A DNA stretch of 12,982 nucleotides. It comes from JBFFXF01 sp041569895. Its GTDB lineage: Bacteria > Planctomycetota > UBA8108 > JACQVS01. The translations under genes were made by a program, and so were the position numbers. The stretch covers positions 1 through 12,982 of the forward strand of contig JBFFXF010000214.1 of the NCBI GenBank assembly GCA_041569895.1, written 5' to 3'. Under the pieces are notes generated by a model that worked only from the letters and a program-made list of their open reading frames with translations, was not told where the DNA came from and ran no database searches. Of this stretch, positions 1-5,324 are shown piece by piece (positions within the stretch are counted from its first letter, which is position 1; every line of letters starts with the position of its first letter).

Positions 1-166
1 GCCGAGGCGATACAGCGGAGAGTATCGTCGAGGCCGAGCGACAAAGCCAGGGCGGAGAAGCGCCGGCCAGACGCCCTCTCAGAATCGTGTCGGCCTATAT
101 AGCTCCGCAGCTCCGTGGTCGCCCTCTCGTCCCCGTTCCGGGATCGGGCTTCCGCTCGGGGCAAGG
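1..166. other. Window-edge non-coding stretch
   Basis: This is the sequence downstream of the minus-strand STAS gene up to the window edge. I see no convincing gene start here on either strand. It contains a palindromic CTATATAG at about 95-102 and, at about 129-140, one degenerate GTCCCC/GTTCC pair that resembles the hexamer vocabulary of the intergenic mosaics further along. Neither can be given a function from sequence alone. Confidence 0.4.
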
Positions 167-682
167 TCACCCGCGGGAGAGCTCGCGGCGGACGAGGGCC
201 AGGAAGGCGCCGAATCGTTCCTCGTTCTTGGGGTCGAGCTCGACGAGGTGCTCGTGGGCCCGGACCACCTTGCGGAGGTGCGTGTCCGGGTCCACCGCGC
301 GCGCGTCCTCCAGGGGGCGCAGCCGCACGGGCGGGGCCGGCACCGGCTCGCGGCAGACGTCGATGATGCGATCGACGCCCACCGACCCGAGGAGCTCGCG
401 CTGTTCGGGGCTGGCGTTGACGAGCACGACGCGCGCGCCGGTCTCCCCCTCGCCACCCGGCGAGACGATGCTGACGAGAGTTCCCATGAAGGTGCTGTCG
501 AAACCGCGGCAGTCGGAGAGGTCGAAGATGACCTCCGACACGTCGCTCGAACGCACCTCGGCGAGGAATGACTGGAGGGGGGCGCAGCTATTGAGCGTGG
601 CGAGCCCGTCGACCTTCACGAGGGCGGCCCGAGGCGTCACGGCGACGGAGAAGCGGCCCTGGCGGTTGCTCTGAGGGCTCAT
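167..682 (-). CDS. STAS-domain protein (anti-sigma factor antagonist-like)
   Basis: 171 residues. The first ~110 read as a STAS domain: a beta-strand VAVTPRAALVKVDG, then VIFDLSDCRGFDSTFMGTLV at about 51-70, matching the SpoIIAA-type signature 'DLS...F.DS(S/T)..G.L'. The family's phosphorylatable serine appears to be kept (D62-S63-T64). Such proteins usually bind an anti-sigma factor or kinase and are switched by phosphorylation; that is family knowledge, and the partner here is unknown. After the STAS fold comes a ~50-residue helical tail (about 120-171, rich in Glu, Arg and Leu) absent from minimal STAS proteins. An in-frame GTG at 739 would add 19 residues. I prefer the ATG at 682 because the protein then begins just before the first STAS strand, but neither start has a strong Shine-Dalgarno. 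It lies 115 bases downstream of flgM on the same strand, so co-transcription is possible. Confidence 0.85.
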   Translation of the reverse strand: MSPQSNRQGRFSVAVTPRAALVKVDGLATLNSCAPLQSFLAEVRSSDVSEVIFDLSDCRGFDSTFMGTLVSIVSPGGEGETGARVVLVNASPEQRELLGSVGVDRIIDVCREPVPAPPVRLRPLEDARAVDPDTHLRKVVRAHEHLVELDPKNEERFGAFLALVRRELSRG

Positions 683-797
683 GGGACGGAAGGCGGAAGA
701 CGCGCGACCGGGTTTGCTCAACGAGAGCAACTGTAACACGCGTCCCGGGAGTGTGCAACTCGCCTGACGGTGACTCGCTGCCGTGTTTCGCCGGGGG

Positions 798-1067
798 TCA
801 GAGCTCCTCGAGAAGCCGTTCGATCACCGACCGGATCTTCTCCGGTGTCTCGTAGGTGCCCGCCTCGATCTCGGCCCGGATGCGCTCGATGCGGTCGATG
901 CGGATGTCGGGGACGTCGCGCAGCATCGCCTTGAGCTTGGCGATCTCGCTGATCTCGGCGCTGTCCGGCGCGGATTCATTGACGGCCTTGCTGAACCGAG
1001 ATGGGGAGGTTCGGTCCGGCCGTATCGGATCGGGTCCCTGGACGCTTCCAGGTCCGTTGATCTCCAT
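798..1067 (-). CDS. flgM: FlgM-like anti-sigma-28 factor
   Basis: 89 residues, the usual size for FlgM, which in other bacteria holds the flagellar sigma factor FliA (sigma-28) inactive until the hook is complete and FlgM is exported. The C-terminal half has the family pattern: IRIDRIERIRAEIEAGTY at about 55-72 (R..IR..I..G.Y), followed by ETPEKIRSVIERLLEEL, the helix that contacts the sigma factor. The N-terminus (MEINGPGSVQGPDPIRP) is polar and probably disordered, as expected for FlgM, and resembles planctomycete homologues as I recall them. The ATG has a strong Shine-Dalgarno (GGGAGG around 1073-1079, about 5 bases away), which fixes the start. No flagellar structural genes are visible beside it, which is unusual for a flgM. 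A sigma-28-like motif lies about 250 bases upstream. Confidence 0.85.
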   Translation of the reverse strand: MEINGPGSVQGPDPIRPDRTSPSRFSKAVNESAPDSAEISEIAKLKAMLRDVPDIRIDRIERIRAEIEAGTYETPEKIRSVIERLLEEL

Positions 1068-1367
1068 GTTCCCCTCCCTGAGGTTTGCGTGCTCGTGTGC
1101 TCGTTCGCCTCGAGGACGCCAAGTCGCCGCCGCGCGTCACGCCGATCATGCCGTTCACGCGCGGATCGTCTCCGCAGAGAGGACGGCCTCGACAGCAGCT
1201 CCGTCCCGGCGATTCCCGGTCGCCTCGATCGCCCGGAAGCGCCCGCTCCCGCGCTTTCGCCAGCGGCCGGATCTCCCTGGTCCTTGCGGAGAACCAACTC
1301 TTGCTGGCCCACATATCGGCATTCCGAGGCCGCCGACTTGAGAGAATCCGGGATTTTCTCGAGCCGC
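1068..1367. other. Non-coding leader upstream of flgM
   Basis: No reading frame here looks like protein on either strand: the open frames are rich in Arg, Ser and Pro, lack a family signature and have no ribosome binding site. The main content is the flgM Shine-Dalgarno at its left end and a sigma-28-like promoter motif at 1313-1341 reading toward flgM. If that motif is used, the flgM transcript has an unusually long leader of about 230-240 bases. Confidence 0.5.
1313..1341 (-). promoter_or_regulatory. Possible sigma-28 (FliA)-type promoter upstream of flgM
   Basis: On the minus strand TCAAGTCG (1334-1341) is followed after 13 bases by GCCGATAT (1313-1320). The FliA consensus in enterobacteria is TAAAGTTT-N11-GCCGATAA. 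The -10 half matches at 7 of 8 positions; the -35 half keeps the TNAAGT core. The spacer is 2 bases longer than the enterobacterial optimum, which weakens the call. Orientation and position (about 245 bases upstream of flgM) fit flgM being controlled by the sigma factor it inhibits, as in other flagellated bacteria. A chance match in GC-rich DNA cannot be excluded. Confidence 0.35.
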
Positions 1368-1669
1368 GTTCCCGTCCCCGGTCCCGGTCCCGTACCCGTG
1401 CCCGAAAGCACGGGGCGTCGAGCCCACGGCCACCGTCGGGGCCGGGACCCACGGGGTCGGAGTCCGAGACGGAGACAGAGAACAGAGATCAGAGATCAGA
1501 GATCAGAGATCAGAGAACGGAGGTCAGAAACAGAGGTCAGAGACAGAGGGCCGACTCCGAGGCCGATTCCGATCCCGATGACCGATTCCGACTCCGATTC
1601 CGAGACCCGACTCCGATCCCCGTCTTTAATCTGCGTCAATCTGCGTAATCTGCGTTCCCGTCCTCGTCG
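1368..1669. repeat. Intergenic simple-repeat mosaic 1
   Basis: Read on the plus strand it has four parts. (1) Six hexamers of the form GTNCCC or GGTCCC at 1368-1403. (2) An AG-rich block at about 1468-1548 with four exact AGAGATC units at 1484-1511 and further CAGAG/GGTCAGA variants. (3) A CCGATTCC/CCGACTCC block at about 1549-1622. (4) Three copies of AATCTGCGT at 1628-1636, 1638-1646 and 1647-1655, then another GTTCCC and GTCCTC. It lies downstream of the 1700-4993 gene and upstream of flgM. All frames across it give low-complexity Ser-Asp-Glu-Arg peptides with no start signal, so I read it as non-coding. Confidence 0.85.
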
Positions 1670-1699
1670 ATCGTCGGCCGCGCTGTTGCCCCGCAGAGA

Positions 1700-4600
1700 T
1701 CACTCCCCCTGGAAGCCCAGCTGGACTTCGATCGGGGCGCCGGCGGTGACCTCGATGTCGATCGAGGGGCGTTCCCTGACCTTGAAGTCGTGCGCCGTGA
1801 CGCGGTAGCCGCCGGGGCGGAGGCCCGCGAAGGCGAAGGCTCCCGACGGGTCGGTCTTGGTGCGCTGGTTGACCGAGGAGTCCTTGCTGAGCTCCCGCAA
1901 ACCCGTGAGGTAGACGTTCATGCCCCCCACCGCCTGGCCCTGGGAGTTGACGACCACGCCGTAGATCTCGCCACCCTGGCTGAGCTCGACGACCACGTTG
2001 CGCGAGCGGGTGGCGTCGTTGGCGTCGACGTCGGTGACGCGCTCGGTGACGTAGGCGTCGTGGCTGACGAGCAGCGTGATCCGCCCGCTGCGCAGATTGG
2101 TGAAGCGGAAGTAGCCGTTGGAGTCGGTGTAGCGCGTCGACATCGCCGTCGTGTCGCCGCCGGCGACGTCCTTCGCGCTCGGCAGGAACTTGATGCGCCC
2201 GCCCTGGACGCGCACCTGGGCGCCGGGGACCGCCTGGCGCGTCCTGGCGTCGATGACGCGCCCGTCGACGATGCCGCCCTCCTGCAGCACCGAGCGGCCG
2301 AGATCGAGCAGTTCGCCGTCCTGGATGACGACGTCCGGGATCGACACCGCCGAGTAGCCCGGCGCGTTGATGGCGATGGTGTATTTGCCAGCGGGGATGC
2401 CGGTGTACTGGTAGCGGCCCTCGGGATCCTGGAAGGTCCGCGAGTGGATGCGCTTCCCTCCCTCGCCCTCGCCATCGGCTTGAGGCTGGACGCTGAACGA
2501 GGTCATCGGCTCGCCGCTCGCGTCGACGACGACACCGAGCACGCCGCCGAGCGGCGCGAGCCTGACGACGATCTGCTCCGTTCCGACCTCGACCCCCTGC
2601 GCCGCGTACGGCGAGTAGTCGGGGTGCTCGACCTCGAGGTCCACTGGCTCGGTGCCCGCGAGGTTGGTGAAGACGAAGCGTCCCTCGCCGTCGGTCGACT
2701 CGCGGACCTCCTTGACGCCGCCGGCGAACTCGCGCACGGTGACGCGTGCCGAACGCACCGGGCGGTCGTTCGCGTCGACGACCAGCCCGGCGAGCTGCGT
2801 GCCCTGTCGCAGGCTGATCCGCACGTCCCTGGTCTCGAGCCCCTCGCGGACCTCCACTCCCTGGAGGATTTCCTCGAGGTAGCGCGAGTGCACCGCCTTG
2901 AGATCGAGGGATCCGGCCTCCAGCCCCTGGATGCGGAAGCGCCCGCGGTCGTCCGTGGTGTGGGTCTTGACGGCGCTGAAGGTGGTGTCGCCCTCGGGAC
3001 GGACGGAAATCTGCGCGCCGGCGATCGGCCGGCCGTCGGTGTCGACCGCCGTGCCGGCGATGGAGCCGCCGAGCGTCAGCATGAGGTCACTCGCGTCCCG
3101 CTGCTGGCCCGGCGCGATGTCGAACGGATCGGTCTCGGCCTCGAGGTACTCGGGGTGGAGCACCTGGAACCAGGTCTCCTCGCCCGCCTCGAGCTCGATG
3201 GTGAACGTGCCGTCGGTGCGGCTGACCGCCGAGCCGACGGTGAGCGGCACCGGGCTCTGTCCCGAGCTCCGGCGCCGCGCCATGACGCGGGCGCGCTCGA
3301 CGGGATTGCCGGCGGAGTTCACCACGCGGCCGAGCACGGTCGCGGTGGCGAAGAGCTCGAAGTCCTGGCTCTCGGTGACCTGGCCCTCGTTGACCTTGAC
3401 CGAGTAGTTGTTGATGCGCGCGTAGCCCTCGGCCTGGACGTTCATGAAGCGCTTGCCACGCGGCGAGGGGCTCAGGCCGCTGACGTAGTACTCGCCGTTC
3501 TCGTCGGTGATGGCGTCCTTCTTAACGTCGAGGAGGTCGGTGACGGTGACGCGCGCGCCGGGGATCGGATTGCCGGTCGACGCCTCGATGACGCGGCCGG
3601 AGATCGCGCCCCCGCGCGACAGCTGGATCCGCAGCGACATGTTGCCGAGCTCGACGCTGCGGAGTTGCTCCGCGGCGTAGTCCTCGTGCCACGCGATCAG
3701 GGTGTACTTGCCAGGCTCGAGCGTGTCGAACTTGAACGCCCCGTCGTCCCCGGTCGGGATCCGTCCGTCGTTCGTGAAGTCGATTTTCATGTTCTGCTCG
3801 CGGACATCGCCGCCCGAGCGGATCGGCCGCACCCACGCCCCCGGGATCGGCTCGCCCTCGGGACCGATCACCTCGCCCGCGAGGAGCAGACCCGGCTTGA
3901 GCGTGAACGTGCGTTCCTCGTTGACGCCCTCGCGAATCGGGATCTTGGTGAAGCGGCCCGGCTGGAAGGACGGGGCCGTGATCTCGAAGTTGTAGAACCC
4001 GCTTCCGAGCGACGAGATCGTGTACCGCCCCTTGTCATCGGTCGTCTCCTCCGCCAGCGGCGGGCGCGCCTTGACGGCGATGACGTAGAAGATGTCCTGC
4101 GAGTCCACCTCGGGATAGACGCGCACCACCGCCCCGGGCACCGGCCTCCCCTGCTCGTCGGTGACCCGCCCGGGGAGCTCCGATCCGACCGGCAGCCGGA
4201 AGTCGACGTTGCGCGCCGTCGGCCGCACGTGCTTGCGGCTCATCGGGGCATGGCCGTCGGCGGTCGCGACCACCTCGTAGTACTCCGGCTTGAGGCCGTC
4301 GATCTGGTAGGTGCCGTCCGGGTTGGAGAACACCGGCGGCAGGTACTCCTGCGACTTGTCGGCGATGGTGGTCATCTCGAGGAGCTTGGTGATGATGTCG
4401 TCGTTGGGCGAGCCGAGCTCCCAGCCGGCCATGACGCGCGCTCCGCCGATGCCGCGCCCGCCGGAATCCATCACGCGGCCGCTGATCGACAGCCCGCGAT
4501 CGAGCGCGATGTCGAGCGACTTCGCCTGCCCCTCGATCATCGTCAGCTTCTCGGTCTTCGAGGTATAACCGGGCGCCCAGGCGCGGACGTCGTACGCGCC

Positions 4601-4993
4601 GGCGACGAGCTCGACCTGGAACTCGCCGCGCGAGCTTCTCGATCTCGTGTCGGTGGGGAAGACCACCTCGCCGATCTGATCGCCGTCCGCGCGCTTGCGA
4701 ACGACGATCTGGGCGTCGGCGATCGGCCGGCTGCTCCCCTCGTCGAGGACCCGGACGGTGAGGGCCTCTCGCTTTCGCTCGTCGTCCGGAATCGGCGGCC
4801 GGACCCGCGTCGTGGCGGTGGAACCGTCCGTCACCGCCGACGGGCCAGCGTCGAGCACCGGATCGGCTGGCTCGTCGCCGAAATCGCGCGGCTCGGGGCC
4901 GCCGCCGAAGAAGTAGAACGCCCCGACGAAGACGAGGGCGACGATCACGACGCTCGCCCCGAGGGCGACGACGACCGGTTTCGAGCTGCTCAT
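1700..4993 (-). CDS. Membrane-anchored protein with about eleven carboxypeptidase-regulatory-like (Ig-like) repeats
   Basis: 1097 residues. Residues 1-6 are cytoplasmic and about 7-28 form one hydrophobic helix (VVVALGASVVIVALVFVGAF), so the protein is probably held in the cytoplasmic membrane with the rest outside. After a Pro/Asp-rich linker (about 30-75) the chain is an array of beta-sandwich units of about 85-95 residues. Each opens with a pattern like 'GRVxDxxGRPIPGARV' and carries 'T(D)xxGxYxxxGLxxGxYxxxxxxxGY' later. Unit starts are near residues 77, 168, 271, 370, 458, 548, 640, 731, 818, 908 and 1012. This is the carboxypeptidase regulatory-like/CNA-B-like fold, usually structural or adhesive; I see no catalytic domain and no sorting signal. 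An AAGGA lies about 13 bases before the ATG at 4993. The protein is likely periplasmic or surface-facing; its partner is unknown. The gene stands alone between two non-coding gaps. Confidence 0.9.
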   Translation of the reverse strand: MSSSKPVVVALGASVVIVALVFVGAFYFFGGGPEPRDFGDEPADPVLDAGPSAVTDGSTATTRVRPPIPDDERKREALTVRVLDEGSSRPIADAQIVVRKRADGDQIGEVVFPTDTRSRSSRGEFQVELVAGAYDVRAWAPGYTSKTEKLTMIEGQAKSLDIALDRGLSISGRVMDSGGRGIGGARVMAGWELGSPNDDIITKLLEMTTIADKSQEYLPPVFSNPDGTYQIDGLKPEYYEVVATADGHAPMSRKHVRPTARNVDFRLPVGSELPGRVTDEQGRPVPGAVVRVYPEVDSQDIFYVIAVKARPPLAEETTDDKGRYTISSLGSGFYNFEITAPSFQPGRFTKIPIREGVNEERTFTLKPGLLLAGEVIGPEGEPIPGAWVRPIRSGGDVREQNMKIDFTNDGRIPTGDDGAFKFDTLEPGKYTLIAWHEDYAAEQLRSVELGNMSLRIQLSRGGAISGRVIEASTGNPIPGARVTVTDLLDVKKDAITDENGEYYVSGLSPSPRGKRFMNVQAEGYARINNYSVKVNEGQVTESQDFELFATATVLGRVVNSAGNPVERARVMARRRSSGQSPVPLTVGSAVSRTDGTFTIELEAGEETWFQVLHPEYLEAETDPFDIAPGQQRDASDLMLTLGGSIAGTAVDTDGRPIAGAQISVRPEGDTTFSAVKTHTTDDRGRFRIQGLEAGSLDLKAVHSRYLEEILQGVEVREGLETRDVRISLRQGTQLAGLVVDANDRPVRSARVTVREFAGGVKEVRESTDGEGRFVFTNLAGTEPVDLEVEHPDYSPYAAQGVEVGTEQIVVRLAPLGGVLGVVVDASGEPMTSFSVQPQADGEGEGGKRIHSRTFQDPEGRYQYTGIPAGKYTIAINAPGYSAVSIPDVVIQDGELLDLGRSVLQEGGIVDGRVIDARTRQAVPGAQVRVQGGRIKFLPSAKDVAGGDTTAMSTRYTDSNGYFRFTNLRSGRITLLVSHDAYVTERVTDVDANDATRSRNVVVELSQGGEIYGVVVNSQGQAVGGMNVYLTGLRELSKDSSVNQRTKTDPSGAFAFAGLRPGGYRVTAHDFKVRERPSIDIEVTAGAPIEVQLGFQGE

Positions 4994-5324
4994 GGTTCGA
5001 ATGATTCCTTCGCGTGTCTCGGCGTCGCGCGACGCCCCGGAGATCCCTATCCCGACTGCGCGACCCGGCCGGGCGGCGGGTGTGGCGCGCCCCCCACCGC
5101 CTCGAGGCGCGGTGACGGCGCCAGGGGGGACAACCGACCCCCCCGCTCGCTGTGAGCAAAGGCCATTCCCATCATCCCCGGGGGTACCGCGGAGGGCGGA
5201 TCTTTCGTAAATTTCGCAACTTGCGGCTGCGCTTCACGATCTCCCCCGATCCGTGTCGGAGCGAGTGTATGGGGCCGATACACTGCGCCGTATCCGGAGC
5301 GGGGCGGTCCCGCGGCCCGCCGCT
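4994..5324. other. Intergenic region between two minus-strand genes
   Basis: 331 bases with no supportable gene. It presumably holds the promoter of the repeat-array gene (start at 4993); the most AT-rich spot is 5201-5222 (TTTCGTAAATTTCGCAA on the plus strand), but I cannot place confident -35 and -10 boxes. Two inverted repeats lie near the end of the upstream TPR gene: 5264-5284, and a GC-rich one at about 5297-5325 (GAGCGG ... CCGCTC) that touches the stop codon. Confidence 0.5.
5264..5284 (-). terminator. Inverted repeat, possible terminator or mRNA 3' hairpin
   Basis: A perfect 7-base inverted repeat (AGTGTAT ... ATACACT) with a 7-base loop GGGGCCG, starting about 40 bases beyond the stop of the TPR/metallopeptidase gene. 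It has no following T-run on the minus strand, so it is not a classical intrinsic terminator. It could be a 3' stabilising hairpin or an operator for a dimeric regulator. Confidence 0.3.

Noticed and set aside
87..674. Plus-strand frame opposite the STAS gene
   Set aside because: Arg/Ser-rich antisense translation without motif; the minus strand has a clear STAS signature.
1368..1669. CRISPR array
   Set aside because: Units are 6-9 bases with no unique spacers, and no cas genes are present.
783..1808. Plus-strand frame crossing flgM and mosaic 1
   Set aside because: It is antisense to flgM and then translates simple repeats into Arg/Ser/Pro and Asp/Ser runs; no start signal or family resemblance.
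1790..5155. A plus-strand open frame of more than 1100 codons opposite the carboxypeptidase-regulatory-like gene
   Set aside because: Its translation is Arg/Ala/Asp/Val-rich with no domain signature, while the minus strand encodes clear repeated domains with a membrane anchor and a Shine-Dalgarno. Long antisense frames are expected in GC-rich genes.
5274..5281. A second GCCGATA-type sigma-28 -10 match on the plus strand
   Set aside because: No TNAAG-like -35 at a suitable distance, and it would transcribe antisense to the TPR gene.
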